Source: Clostridium cavendishii DSM 21758
Lineage (GTDB): Bacteria; Bacillota; Clostridia; Clostridiales; Clostridiaceae
DNA length: 35,023 nucleotides
Direction of reading: 5' to 3'
NCBI RefSeq assembly: GCF_900141845.1
Contig: NZ_FQZB01000026.1
Coordinates: 1 to 35,023, forward strand
The translations under genes were made by a program, and so were the position numbers. The number at the start of each line of letters is the position of its first letter. The stretch's first letter is position 1. This document shows, piece after piece, positions 22,607 to 31,578 of the stretch. The notes beneath the pieces were generated by a model. It made no database searches. It was given only the letters and a program-made list of their open reading frames with translations, and was not told the origin of the DNA.

Positions 22607-23965
22607 ATGGCTAAAATTAAAACATTATATACTTGCCAACAATGTGGGTATGAGTCGGTTAAATGGCTTGGTAAATGTCCCTCTTGTAATGGTTGGAACA
22701 CCTTTATAGAAGAATTGAAAGATAATAAAGAGGAAAAGATATCTATAGTAAGTAGAAATTTACCAACATTAAAAAATATTAAGGAAATAAAATCAGGTGA
22801 AAAAGAGAGATTTGATACAGGTATAGGTGAGCTTAATAGAGTATTAGGCGGTGGATTAGTAAAAGGTTCTCTTACATTAATATCTGGGGATCCAGGTATA
22901 GGAAAATCAACATTGTTATTACAAACAGCTAATAATATAGCTAGTAAATATGGTAAAGTTTTATACGTCTCAGGAGAAGAGTCAGAGGAGCAAATAAAAA
23001 TAAGAGGTGATAGGTTAGGTATAAGTTCAGATAATTTATATATTGTATCTGAAACTAATCTAGATATAATAGAAGCATATATAAATCAATTAAATCCTAT
23101 TTTTGTAATAATAGATTCAATACAAACGGTATATAAAGAGGGAGTGACTTCAGCACCAGGAAGTGTTTCTCAGGTAAAAGAATGTTCTAATGTAATGATG
23201 AGAATAGCTAAGGGGAGCAGTATACCATTATTTATAGTAGCTCATGTTACTAAACAAGGAGAATTGGCTGGGCCAAGAGTTCTTGAGCATATGGTAGATA
23301 CGGTGCTTTCATTTGAAGGTGAAAGAACAGAAGAATTTAGGATTCTTAGAACTATGAAGAATAGATTTGGGACTACTTCGGAAATAGGTGTTTTTGAAAT
23401 GAGACAAGAAGGACTAATGCAGGTTTATGATCCGTCAAGATTGTTTTTAGAAGATACTAGTTTTAATCAAGAAGGATCAGTGGTTGTAGGTCTTATGGAA
23501 GGAACAAGACCTATATTGGTAGAAATTCAAGCATTAGCAACTGAAACGAAGGCGATGATACCAAGAAGAACTTGTGTAGGAATAGATAATCAAAGACTTA
23601 GTTTAATACTTGCTGTTTTGGAGAAAAAATTAAAAATTCCATTTTATAATTGTGATGTATATGTAAATGTAGTTGGAGGGCTAGAAGTAGGTGGAACGAC
23701 TACTGATTTAGGTATAGCACTTGCACTTATTTCATCAGTAAAAGGAAATCCTTTAAACTTAGAAAAGTTGATGGTGATAGGCGAGGTTGGATTAACTGGA
23801 GAGATAAGACCAATAACAAATTGTGATAGACTAGTTAATGAGGCTGAAAAAATGGGCTTTTTAAATGCTATAGTTCCGTATAGAAATTTAGATAAATTAA
23901 AAAAATCAAAATTAAACGTAATAGGTATAAAAACTTTGAGAGAAGTATTAAATAAGATTTTTTAA
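22607..23965 (+). CDS. radA: DNA repair protein RadA
   Basis: A 452-aa branch-migration protein acting in homologous recombination and repair. Domains: N-terminal zinc finger (Cys10, Cys13, Cys24, Cys27), a RecA-like ATPase with Walker A GDPGIGKST (94-102), the RadA-specific KNRFG motif (251-255), and a C-terminal Lon-protease-like P domain (VNVVGGLEVGGTTTDLGIALAL). All diagnostic motifs are intact. ATG 22607 with TGGAG upstream. It is followed by disA after 15 nt, as in many Firmicutes, where both act in genome surveillance. Confidence 0.96.
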   Translation: MAKIKTLYTCQQCGYESVKWLGKCPSCNGWNTFIEELKDNKEEKISIVSRNLPTLKNIKEIKSGEKERFDTGIGELNRVLGGGLVKGSLTLISGDPGIGKSTLLLQTANNIASKYGKVLYVSGEESEEQIKIRGDRLGISSDNLYIVSETNLDIIEAYINQLNPIFVIIDSIQTVYKEGVTSAPGSVSQVKECSNVMMRIAKGSSIPLFIVAHVTKQGELAGPRVLEHMVDTVLSFEGERTEEFRILRTMKNRFGTTSEIGVFEMRQEGLMQVYDPSRLFLEDTSFNQEGSVVVGLMEGTRPILVEIQALATETKAMIPRRTCVGIDNQRLSLILAVLEKKLKIPFYNCDVYVNVVGGLEVGGTTTDLGIALALISSVKGNPLNLEKLMVIGEVGLTGEIRPITNCDRLVNEAEKMGFLNAIVPYRNLDKLKKSKLNVIGIKTLREVLNKIF

Positions 23966-23980
23966 TGGATAGGTGAGTGT

Positions 23981-25045
23981 ATGAGAATAGAAAGTGAAAA
24001 AGAGATAAAAAATATATTAAAAATAATGAGTCCAGGAACACAATTAAGAGAGGGACTTGAAAATATTTTAAGAGCGAAAACTGGTGGATTAGTATTACTT
24101 GGTGATACGGAGGCAGTAATGAAGATTGTAGATGGTGGATTTGCTATTAATTCAGATTATTCACCATCATATATATATGAATTAGCAAAGATGGATGGAG
24201 CTATTATTATAAGTTCAGATTTGAAAAAAATATTATTTGCAAATACTCAATTAGTACCAGACTCATCTATTCCAACTTTTGAAACGGGAACAAGGCATAG
24301 AACAGCACAAAGGGTTGCTAAACAAACTGGTAATATAGCAGTTGCTATATCACAAAGAAGAAATATTATAACTATTTATAAAGGTGATATAAAATATGTT
24401 TTAAGAGATAGCTCTGTAGTTTTAGGTAGAGCGAACCAAGCAGTTCAAACCCTTGAAAAGTATGTAGCAGTACTTGAAAGAGTAATAAATAATTTAAATA
24501 TTCTAGAGTTTCAAGATTTAGTAACGTTATTCGATGTTGTTACAGCTATACAAAGAACAGAAATGGTTATGAGAATTGTTGGAGAAATTGAAAGATATAT
24601 AGTAGAGCTTGGTAATGAAGGTAGACTTATATCTATGCAATTAAATGAACTTGTAAAATTTATAGAGCAAGATGGAATATTATTGATAAGAGATTATTGC
24701 AAGTCTAATTTAAGTCATGAAGAAATATATAAGGAGATTCAAAAACTTTCAGCAGAGGAATTATTAGATTTAGAACAAATAGCTAGAGAATTAGGATATA
24801 CAGGAGTGCCTCTTGTAGACACGCTTATATCTCCAAGAGGATATAGAATTATAAGTAAAGTTCCTAGAATTCCAGCAAGTGTAATAGAAAATCTAGTAAA
24901 ACATTTTGGTGAACTTAAGGCAATACTTGAAGCTAATACGGATGATCTTGATAATGTTGAGGGAATAGGAGAAGCTAGAGCTAGGGCTATAAGGAATGGA
25001 TTAAGAAGAATAAGGGAACAAGTATCTTTAAATAAATTATTATAA
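23981..25045 (+). CDS. disA: DisA, diadenylate cyclase and DNA-integrity scanner
   Basis: A 354-aa protein that makes c-di-AMP from two ATP and scans DNA, pausing its synthesis at branched structures. The N-terminal DAC domain has the DGA motif (72-74) and the GTRHRTA motif with RHR at 105-107. A helical spine (about 140-280) leads to a C-terminal helix-hairpin-helix domain (NVEGIGEARARAIRNGL) that binds DNA. It is in the classical radA-disA pair, 15 nt apart. The DarA receptor for its product is also encoded in this window. A hairpin terminator follows. Confidence 0.97.
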   Translation: MRIESEKEIKNILKIMSPGTQLREGLENILRAKTGGLVLLGDTEAVMKIVDGGFAINSDYSPSYIYELAKMDGAIIISSDLKKILFANTQLVPDSSIPTFETGTRHRTAQRVAKQTGNIAVAISQRRNIITIYKGDIKYVLRDSSVVLGRANQAVQTLEKYVAVLERVINNLNILEFQDLVTLFDVVTAIQRTEMVMRIVGEIERYIVELGNEGRLISMQLNELVKFIEQDGILLIRDYCKSNLSHEEIYKEIQKLSAEELLDLEQIARELGYTGVPLVDTLISPRGYRIISKVPRIPASVIENLVKHFGELKAILEANTDDLDNVEGIGEARARAIRNGLRRIREQVSLNKLL

Positions 25046-25049
25046 AATT

Positions 25050-25078
25050 AAGGTGTGAGATTTAGCTCACACCTTTTA
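25050..25078. terminator. Terminator between convergent disA and the cysteine-rich gene
   Basis: AAGGTGTGAG (25050-25059), loop ATTTAG, CTCACACCTT (25066-25075), then TTAA. The 10-bp perfect stem probably serves both directions, although T runs are short. Confidence 0.8.
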
Positions 25079-25086
25079 ACATAAAG

Positions 25087-25485
25087 TTATCTAAATGTAA
25101 ATTTACCTAATGTATTAATTTTATCATATTCTTTAATTAGGATATCATAAAGATTTAAATCCAATGTGTTACATAGAGATGTAAGATAAAAAAGATTATT
25201 TCCTATTTCACGTTCAATAACTTCTCTACAACTGTCACATAGTTTACCTTCTAAATGAGAATTTAAGCATTTGTTTAGTTCTTCTATATCATCTTCTTCA
25301 GATGGTAGACATTGTTTTTGAGCATTAATACTAACACAACCACAATTTGTAACAGCTTTAACTACTGCTCTATTCACTCTAGACTGAGATTCTTGATACT
25401 TGGTTAATATATCTAAAATACTTTTATGCCTTAAAAGCGAGTCGTCTATAGCATTCTGAAAATCATCAAAAATTACATCTTTCAT
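25087..25485 (-). CDS. Small cysteine-rich protein with MazG-like C-terminal helices, function unknown
   Basis: A 132-aa protein I cannot name with certainty. The N-terminal half is helical (FDDFQNAIDDSLLRHKSILDILTKYQE). The middle has cysteines in NCGC, QKQC, NKC and CDSCR patterns that could bind a metal. The C-terminal stretch EIGNNLFYLTSLCNTLDLNL, followed by a Lys/Gly-rich end, resembles the late helices of MazG-type nucleotide pyrophosphohydrolases, but the acidic EExxE metal motif is not clear. Start is ATG 25485, with AAGGAG 9 nt upstream; a GTG at 25515 precedes the ribosome site. It is a single gene convergent with disA. Confidence 0.65.
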   Translation of the reverse strand: MKDVIFDDFQNAIDDSLLRHKSILDILTKYQESQSRVNRAVVKAVTNCGCVSINAQKQCLPSEEDDIEELNKCLNSHLEGKLCDSCREVIEREIGNNLFYLTSLCNTLDLNLYDILIKEYDKINTLGKFTFR

Positions 25486-25671
25486 CAGTCTCAACTCCTT
25501 AAAAATAATACACAACTATTAATTTAATTATAAGATTTTTCTGATTATTTTGTCAATGAACTCAATACACCGACGTCTTGAATATATCTTAATTCATTCA
25601 AGTTAAATTGAATAGGGGGTATTTTTCATAGGAATTTAAGAAAAATTTAATTATTTAAGATGTTTTATATA

Positions 25672-25700
25672 TGTTTCAGTTTATATCAATGTGATATAAT
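25672..25700 (+). promoter_or_regulatory. Probable promoter of the PIN/TRAM gene, extended -10
   Basis: TGATATAAT supplies an extended -10 (hexamer 25695-25700); the -35 region (25672-25677) is weak. An inverted repeat ATATCA-ATG-TGATAT (25683-25697) overlaps it and may be an operator. The 301-bp gap from the divergent gene holds nothing else clear. Confidence 0.45.
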
Positions 25701-25786
25701 TAGTTTACAAATTAAAATAAAAATATTTTAGTTTATGTGAATTATCTAAATTAATGTGGTCAATAATTAATAAAGGAGGTGAAGCA

Positions 25787-26884
25787 ATGGTTAGGAAGAT
25801 ATTCAGGGTATTACTTACTATACTAGGTGTAGTGACTGGATTTTTTGTAGCTGATTCAATTATAAATAGTAATTATATTATGAACCTAGGCTATTTTAAT
25901 AATATGGTAGCCAAAGTTTCTTTATATGTTTTTGCAACATTATCATTCGGTATTATACTTTTTTTATTATCGCCTATCTTTTATAAGGGTGTATCCAAGT
26001 TAACCGATGCTGTAGAGAAAAGTATTGGTAGATTATCAGCTAGTGAAATAATATTTGGAGCTATTGGAGGTATAATTGCACTTTTAATAGCAGCGTTATT
26101 TATATTACCAATAAATAAGTTATTACCACCTAAGTTAGAAATTTTAGGAACAGTGTTATCCATTATAATCAATACTGTTGCAGTAGTTGTTGGTGTTGAT
26201 ATATCAGTCAAAAGAAAAGATGATATAATGGCTTTATTTGAAGGGTGGAAAAAAGGTTCAAGTAAAGACAAAAAAGGAAAAGTAAAAGGTGTAGCAAAGG
26301 TTTTAGATACTTCTGTTATAATAGATGGGAGAATCTTTGATATTTGTCAAACTGGTTTTATAGAAGGTCCCCTAGTTATACCTAGTTTTGTTTTAGATGA
26401 ACTTAGACATATATCAGACTCATCAGATGGTTTAAAAAGAAATAGAGGAAGAAGAGGCCTTGATATACTTAATAAGATACAAAAGGAACTTACTATAGAA
26501 GTTCAAATTTGGGAAGGTGATTTTCCACAAATTGCAGAAGTTGATAGTAAATTATTAAAGCTTGCTCAAAAACTAAATGGTAAGGTTATAACTAATGATT
26601 ATAATCTTAATAAAGTAGCAGAATTCCAAGGTGTATCTGTATTAAATATAAATGAATTATCAAATGCTATAAAACCTGTAGTATTACCAGGTGAGGATAT
26701 GAATCTTACAGTAGTTAAAGATGGTAAAGAATCAGGTCAAGGAGTTGCTTATTTAGATGATGGAACCATGATTGTTGTTGAAGGTGGAAGAAAGTTCATT
26801 GGAGAAAATATTAATGTAACGGTAACATCTGTTTTACAAACAGCAGCAGGTAGGATGATATTTGCAAAACAAAAGGAAGTATAA
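25787..26884 (+). CDS. Membrane PIN/TRAM domain protein (YacL family)
   Basis: A 365-aa protein. Four membrane helices (about 8-27, 44-66, 88-108 and 118-140) precede a cytoplasmic PIN nuclease domain with the acidic residues Asp174 (LDTSVIIDGR), Glu205 (LDELRH), Asp253 and Asp271 (TNDYNL), and a C-terminal TRAM domain (about 300-360) likely to bind RNA. The PIN quartet is complete, so RNase activity is plausible, but the physiological substrate of YacL is not known to me. ATG 25787 was chosen because of AAAGGAGGTG 7 nt upstream; an ATG at 25754 lies before it. It sits between disA and ispD as in B. subtilis. Confidence 0.9.
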   Translation: MVRKIFRVLLTILGVVTGFFVADSIINSNYIMNLGYFNNMVAKVSLYVFATLSFGIILFLLSPIFYKGVSKLTDAVEKSIGRLSASEIIFGAIGGIIALLIAALFILPINKLLPPKLEILGTVLSIIINTVAVVVGVDISVKRKDDIMALFEGWKKGSSKDKKGKVKGVAKVLDTSVIIDGRIFDICQTGFIEGPLVIPSFVLDELRHISDSSDGLKRNRGRRGLDILNKIQKELTIEVQIWEGDFPQIAEVDSKLLKLAQKLNGKVITNDYNLNKVAEFQGVSVLNINELSNAIKPVVLPGEDMNLTVVKDGKESGQGVAYLDDGTMIVVEGGRKFIGENINVTVTSVLQTAAGRMIFAKQKEV

Positions 26885-26895
26885 AGAGGAAAATT

Positions 26896-27573
26896 ATGAA
26901 CAAGGTATGTGCTATTATATTGGCAGGTGGAAGAGGTTCTAGAATGGGAGCCAATGTATCCAAACAGTTTATAGAAATTAAAGGCAAGCCAATGCTTTAT
27001 TATACTATAAAAGCTTTTGAAACTAGTCAAGAAATACAAGACATAATACTTGTATTACCTAAAGATGAAATAGAATTTTGCAAAAAAGAAATAATAGATA
27101 AGTTTAATCTTAAAATAGGAAAAATAGTTGAGGGTGGTACAGAAAGGCAGTATTCTGTTTATAATGGTTTAAAGGCAATTGAAAATTGTGATATAGTGCT
27201 TATTCATGATGGTGCTAGACCTTTTATTACACAAGATATATTAAAAAATTCAATAATATATGCAAAGCAATATGGAGCGGCAGCACCAGGAGTGATGCCT
27301 AAAGATACTATAAAAGTTAAAGATAGAAATGGTTTTTCAATAGATACCCCTAATAGAAATGATTTAGTGGCTGTTCAAACACCACAAAGCTTTAATTTTA
27401 ATACTATAATGAATGGACATGAATATATCAAAGAGAATAATATATCTGTAACGGATGATACTATGGTAGCAGAGATTATAGGACAGAAAGTATTTTTATA
27501 TGAAGGTGATTATAAAAATATAAAAATTACAACTCCAGAAGACTTAATTCTGGCTGAGCAGTTTATTTTATGA
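26896..27573 (+). CDS. ispD: 2-C-methyl-D-erythritol 4-phosphate cytidylyltransferase
   Basis: A 225-aa enzyme of the MEP isoprenoid pathway, joining CTP and methylerythritol phosphate. The nucleotide-binding start ILAGGRGSRMG with Lys at SKQF, the HDGARPF loop (about 99-105) and VTDDTMVAE are all characteristic. The ATG is 11 nt after the PIN/TRAM gene, with an AGAGGAAAA site. In B. subtilis ispD is followed by ispF; here ispF is absent and a T-box-controlled proS follows. Confidence 0.95.
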   Translation: MNKVCAIILAGGRGSRMGANVSKQFIEIKGKPMLYYTIKAFETSQEIQDIILVLPKDEIEFCKKEIIDKFNLKIGKIVEGGTERQYSVYNGLKAIENCDIVLIHDGARPFITQDILKNSIIYAKQYGAAAPGVMPKDTIKVKDRNGFSIDTPNRNDLVAVQTPQSFNFNTIMNGHEYIKENNISVTDDTMVAEIIGQKVFLYEGDYKNIKITTPEDLILAEQFIL

Positions 27574-27590
27574 TTTAAAAGAAAGTAATA

Positions 27591-27619
27591 TTGACAGCGT
27601 TTTTTTTGCAATATATAAT
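27591..27619 (+). promoter_or_regulatory. Consensus sigma-A promoter of the proS T-box transcript
   Basis: TTGACA (27591-27596), a 17-nt spacer and TATAAT (27614-27619): a perfect match in both hexamers and in spacing. Such a strong promoter is normal when control is exerted by attenuation downstream. Predicted start near 27626. Confidence 0.9.
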
Positions 27620-27625
27620 TAAGTT

Positions 27626-27838
27626 TGAAAATTTAATATTTATAAGCGTTGAAGAAGACTAGTAAAAACAGCTTTTCAGAGAGAAAATCCATGGCTGTAA
27701 GATTTTCAATATGTTTTGAACCTACTTCTGAGCTATAGGTAAAAACTATCGGTTAAATATCGTTAAAATTATGAGAGTACAAATTTAGGTGGTACCGCGA
27801 CTATGAGCTCGCCCTAAAAAAGGGTGTGCTCTTTTTTT
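27626..27838 (+). ncRNA. T-box riboswitch, proline specific (specifier CCU)
   Basis: The leader has a stem I base (AGCGTTGAAG near 27643 with CTTCTGAGCT near 27725), an AGTA loop-E-like element near 27661, and the specifier strand TTTGAACCTA with codon CCT at 27721-27723 (proline). The T-box sequence AGGTGGTACCGCG is at 27787-27799. The terminator GAGCTCGCCCT/AGGGTGTGCTC (27805-27831) plus seven T competes with the antiterminator. Uncharged tRNA-Pro should allow read-through into proS. Stem boundaries are drawn by eye. Confidence 0.93.
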
Positions 27839-27940
27839 ATATATGAAATTATAGAATTATTTATAATTATACAAATAAATTTAGTTTTTATAAAATAAAA
27901 GATAAAATAATTATATTTAAATTGTAGGAGGAATTTAGTT

Positions 27941-29653
27941 ATGAAGATGTCAAATATGTTAATATCAACTTTAAGAGAAGTTCCGGCAGAAGCAGAGATA
28001 GAAAGCCACAAATTAATGCTAAGAGCTGGGATGATGAGAAAAATGGCTGCTGGGGTTTATAATTATATGCCTCTAGGTCTTAAAGTTTTAAAGAATATTG
28101 AGGATGTAGTTAGAGAAGAAATGAATGCTGCAGGAGCACAAGAATTTTTAGCATCAGCTATGATACCAGCCGAATTATGGCAAGAGTCAGGGAGATGGGA
28201 TGCCTATGGAGCTGAAATGTTTAGATTAAAGGATAGAAATCAAAGAGATTTTTGTTTAGGACCAACACACGAAGAGGTATTTACTGATATAGCTAGAAAT
28301 GAAATAAAATCATATAAGCAATTACCATTGAATTTATATCAAATACAAACTAAATACAGGGATGAGAGAAGACCAAGATTTGGTATAATGAGATCAAGAG
28401 AATTTATAATGAAGGATGCATATAGTTTCGATAAAGATGAAGCTGGTTTAGATGTTTCTTTCAATAAAATGCATGCTGCATATGTTTCTATATTCAACAG
28501 ATGCGGATTAGATGCTAAATGTGTTGAAGCAGATTCAGGAGCTATTGGAGGATCAAATTCAGCTGAATTTATGGTTAAATCGGAAGTTGGGGAAGATGAC
28601 ATTGTTTTTTGTACTGCTTGTGATTATGCAGCTAATATAGAAAAGGCTCCATCAACACCAGATATGGGTGAAAAAGAAGAACTAAAAGAACTTAGAAAGA
28701 CAGAAACCCCAAATGCTAGAACTATAGAAGAATTAGTTAATTTCTTTAATTGTAGTAAAAAGAATTTTGCTAAAACGTTACTTTTTAATGTAGATGGAAA
28801 AGTAATTGCTGTTATGGTAAGAGGGGATAGAGAGGTAAATGAAACTAAGGTTTCTAATGTTTTAGGTGGAGCTGTTGAATTTGAAATGGCTGATGAAGAG
28901 ATGGTTAGAAAAGCAACAGGAGCTGCAATAGGTTTTGCAGGACCAATAGGAATAAAGGTTGATGAACTTTTAGTAGATACAGAAGTTGTAAATATGTACA
29001 ATTTTATAGTAGGGGCAAATGAAACAGGATATCATTTTGAAAATGTAAACTACGGAAGAGATTTTGAAGGCAAGGTTGGAGATTACAGAAATATAACAAT
29101 TGGAGAAAAATGTCCTCATTGTGGTGAAGAAATAACTATATCAAGAGGAACAGAAGTTGGTCATATATTTAAATTAGGAACAAAATATTCAGAATCAATG
29201 AATGCTAATTTTATTGATGAAGATGGAAAATCAAGGCCATTTATGATGGGATGTTATGGTATAGGTATAACAAGAACTATGGCTTCTATAATAGAGCAAC
29301 ATCATGATGATAATGGTATAGTATGGCCACTATCAGTAGCTCCATATCATGTTACCGTTATTCCTGTTAATATAAAAGATGAAAATCAGATGAAGATTGC
29401 AGAAGAGATATACGGAAAGCTTAAAAAAATGGGTGTTGATGTTATAATGGATGATAGAAATGAAAGAGCTGGAGTTAAATTTAAAGATGCTGATCTTATG
29501 GGAGTACCTATGAGAATCACAGTAGGTAAGAAAATCGTGGATGGAGAAGTAGAATTTAAATTAAGAAATGAAGCTGATACGGAAGTTATAGCAATAGAAA
29601 CAGTTGCATCAAGAGTAGAAGAAATATTTGCAAAAAATAATTTAAGTTTATAA
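27941..29653 (+). CDS. proS: Prolyl-tRNA synthetase (bacterial type with editing insertion)
   Basis: A 570-aa class II synthetase of the bacterial type. Motif 2 region RPRFGIMRSREFIMKDAYSFD (about 137-157), an insertion (INS) editing domain between motifs 2 and 3 (about 220-405) that clears Ala-tRNA-Pro, motif 3 GCYGIGITRTMASIIEQ (about 438-454) and a C-terminal anticodon-binding domain (VAPYHVTVIPVN onward). Start ATG 27941 with TAGGAGG upstream. It is controlled by the T-box leader ending 100 nt before the start. cysS follows after 27 nt. Confidence 0.97.
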   Translation: MKMSNMLISTLREVPAEAEIESHKLMLRAGMMRKMAAGVYNYMPLGLKVLKNIEDVVREEMNAAGAQEFLASAMIPAELWQESGRWDAYGAEMFRLKDRNQRDFCLGPTHEEVFTDIARNEIKSYKQLPLNLYQIQTKYRDERRPRFGIMRSREFIMKDAYSFDKDEAGLDVSFNKMHAAYVSIFNRCGLDAKCVEADSGAIGGSNSAEFMVKSEVGEDDIVFCTACDYAANIEKAPSTPDMGEKEELKELRKTETPNARTIEELVNFFNCSKKNFAKTLLFNVDGKVIAVMVRGDREVNETKVSNVLGGAVEFEMADEEMVRKATGAAIGFAGPIGIKVDELLVDTEVVNMYNFIVGANETGYHFENVNYGRDFEGKVGDYRNITIGEKCPHCGEEITISRGTEVGHIFKLGTKYSESMNANFIDEDGKSRPFMMGCYGIGITRTMASIIEQHHDDNGIVWPLSVAPYHVTVIPVNIKDENQMKIAEEIYGKLKKMGVDVIMDDRNERAGVKFKDADLMGVPMRITVGKKIVDGEVEFKLRNEADTEVIAIETVASRVEEIFAKNNLSL

Positions 29654-29680
29654 TTGCTAAAAATGATAAGGAGGTAAATT

Positions 29681-31078
29681 ATGAGGGTATATAATACTTT
29701 AACAAAGAAAAAAGAACAATTTAATCCAATAGTTCCTGGTGAAGTTAGTATGTATGTGTGTGGACCTACCGTATATAACTTCTTTCATATCGGAAATGGA
29801 AGAACATTTATAGTTTTTGACACAATTAGAAGATATTTTGAATATAGAGGATTTAAAGTTAAGTTTGTACAGAATTTTACCGATATAGATGATAAAATGA
29901 TAAATAAGGCAAATGATGAAGGTATTACAGTTAAAGAATTAGGTGATAAGTATATAGATGAATATTATAAAGATGCTGATGAATTAAATATAGAAAGAGC
30001 TACTGTTAATCCAAGGGCTACTGAATTTGTAACAGAAATAGTTGAATTTGTTAAAGGACTTATAGATAAGGGTTTTGCTTATGAAGTAAATGGGGATGTT
30101 TATTTTTCAACTAAAAGTTTTGAGGCATATGGAAAGTTGTCAGGTCAGAATATAGAAGACCTTCAATCAGGAGCTAGAATAAGCGTAGATGAAAGAAAAA
30201 ATGACCCAATGGATTTTGCAGTATGGAAGGCTAAAAAGCCAGGTGAACCAGCATGGGAAAGTCCTTGGGGACTTGGAAGACCTGGTTGGCATATTGAATG
30301 TTCATGTATGGCTAAAAAGTTACTTGGAGAAACTATTGATATTCATGCAGGTGGATCTGATTTAGTGTTTCCGCATCATGAAAATGAAATAGCTCAAAGT
30401 GAAGCATTAACAGGAAAGTCTTTTGCGAATTATTGGTTACATTCAGCTTTTGTTAATGTAAATAATCAAAAAATGTCTAAATCATTAAATAATTTCTTTA
30501 CTGCAAGAGAAATTTTAGAAAGTTTTAATTCAGATGTAATAAGATTTTTAATGCTTTCAGCGCATTATAGACAACAATTAAATTTTAGTGAAGATTTATT
30601 AGAATCAGCCAAATCGTCAGTAGAAAGAATATACAATGCTATATCGAATTTAGAAAGTTTATTAAGTGAAGTTAATAAAGATTCTATGGATGAGAAGGAA
30701 AAAGTATATTTGCAAAGCTTGGACAAATATAGACAAAAATATATAGAAAAAATGGATGATGACTTTAATACAGCAGATGCAATAACAGCTATATTTGACT
30801 TAGTTAGAGATGTTAATTCAAACATTGGAGTAAATGCATCAAAAGAACTTATAAGCAGTGTATTAGATCTTATTAGGGAATTAGGAAATCCATTAGGAAT
30901 ACTTCAAAAAACTACAAAAGTAAGCTTGGAAGAAGAAGTAGAAAATCTTATAGAGCAAAGGCAACAAGCAAGAAAAAATAGAGATTTTACACTTGCTGAT
31001 AAAATAAGAGATGATTTGAAGGCTAGAGGAATAATTTTAGAAGATACTCCTCAAGGAGTTAGATGGAAAAAACTTTAA
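29681..31078 (+). CDS. cysS: Cysteinyl-tRNA synthetase
   Basis: A 465-aa class I synthetase. CGPTVY with zinc ligand Cys27, HIGN (36-39), WHIEC with Cys207, PHHENE (231-236) and KMSKS (264-268) are all present, so the catalytic zinc site is complete. The C-terminal helical anticodon domain ends near KARGIILEDTPQGVRWKK, the standard terminus. It begins 27 nt after proS with AAGGAGGT, and no separate promoter or T-box is visible, so it probably depends on the proline-responsive transcript. Confidence 0.97.
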   Translation: MRVYNTLTKKKEQFNPIVPGEVSMYVCGPTVYNFFHIGNGRTFIVFDTIRRYFEYRGFKVKFVQNFTDIDDKMINKANDEGITVKELGDKYIDEYYKDADELNIERATVNPRATEFVTEIVEFVKGLIDKGFAYEVNGDVYFSTKSFEAYGKLSGQNIEDLQSGARISVDERKNDPMDFAVWKAKKPGEPAWESPWGLGRPGWHIECSCMAKKLLGETIDIHAGGSDLVFPHHENEIAQSEALTGKSFANYWLHSAFVNVNNQKMSKSLNNFFTAREILESFNSDVIRFLMLSAHYRQQLNFSEDLLESAKSSVERIYNAISNLESLLSEVNKDSMDEKEKVYLQSLDKYRQKYIEKMDDDFNTADAITAIFDLVRDVNSNIGVNASKELISSVLDLIRELGNPLGILQKTTKVSLEEEVENLIEQRQQARKNRDFTLADKIRDDLKARGIILEDTPQGVRWKKL

Positions 31079-31091
31079 TGCTTATTTTAAG

Positions 31092-31126
31092 AAGGGCTTG
31101 TATTTTAATTGCAAGCCTTTCATTTT
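31092..31126 (+). terminator. Intercistronic hairpin between cysS and mrnC
   Basis: AAGGGCTTG (31092-31100) pairs with CAAGCCTTT (31112-31120), with one G-U pair, then CATTTT. It is a weak terminator or attenuator that may lower expression of mrnC and later genes relative to cysS. Confidence 0.55.
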
Positions 31127-31147
31127 AATAACAAAAAAGGAGAAGTT

Positions 31148-31561
31148 ATGTTAGATAATTTATTATTTAAAGAATTAAATCAAAAAGAAGCTAGACTTTT
31201 AAATCCACTTCAATTAGCATTAATAGGTGATGGTGTCTATGAGGTTTTCATAAGGAATTATATTTTGTTTGAAAATAGAGGACTTTCAGCACATAAACTT
31301 CATGTTAAGGCTATAACTTATGTAAAGGCTCATGCTCAGAGTCAAATAATGAAAGCTTTAGAAGAATTGCTGACAGAGGATGAGACGTATATATATAAAA
31401 GGGGACGAAATGCAAAGTCAGGAACAGTACCTAAAAATGCAGATGTTGTAGAATATAGAACAGCTACAGGCTTTGAGGCACTTATAGGATATTTATACTT
31501 AACAAATCAAAAGGAAAGATTAAGTGAGATACTTTTAAAAACTATAGAGGTTAAAGAATAG
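31148..31561 (+). CDS. mrnC: Mini-ribonuclease III
   Basis: A 137-aa RNase III catalytic domain without the double-stranded RNA-binding domain, the hallmark of MrnC, which matures 23S rRNA ends. The signature LALIGDGVYE contains Asp28 and Glu32, and the second acidic motif is in GFEALIGYLYL near the C-terminus. ATG 31148 has AAAGGAGAAG upstream; an in-frame ATG at 31109 falls inside the hairpin. It follows cysS as in B. subtilis. Confidence 0.95.
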   Translation: MLDNLLFKELNQKEARLLNPLQLALIGDGVYEVFIRNYILFENRGLSAHKLHVKAITYVKAHAQSQIMKALEELLTEDETYIYKRGRNAKSGTVPKNADVVEYRTATGFEALIGYLYLTNQKERLSEILLKTIEVKE

Positions 31562-31578
31562 GGGGATAAATTAAGACA

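Noticed and set aside
25610..25628. Second CsoR-like operator (AATAGGGGGTAT) upstream of the PIN/TRAM gene
   Set aside because: Only one G-rich half is present, with no matching TACCC arm.
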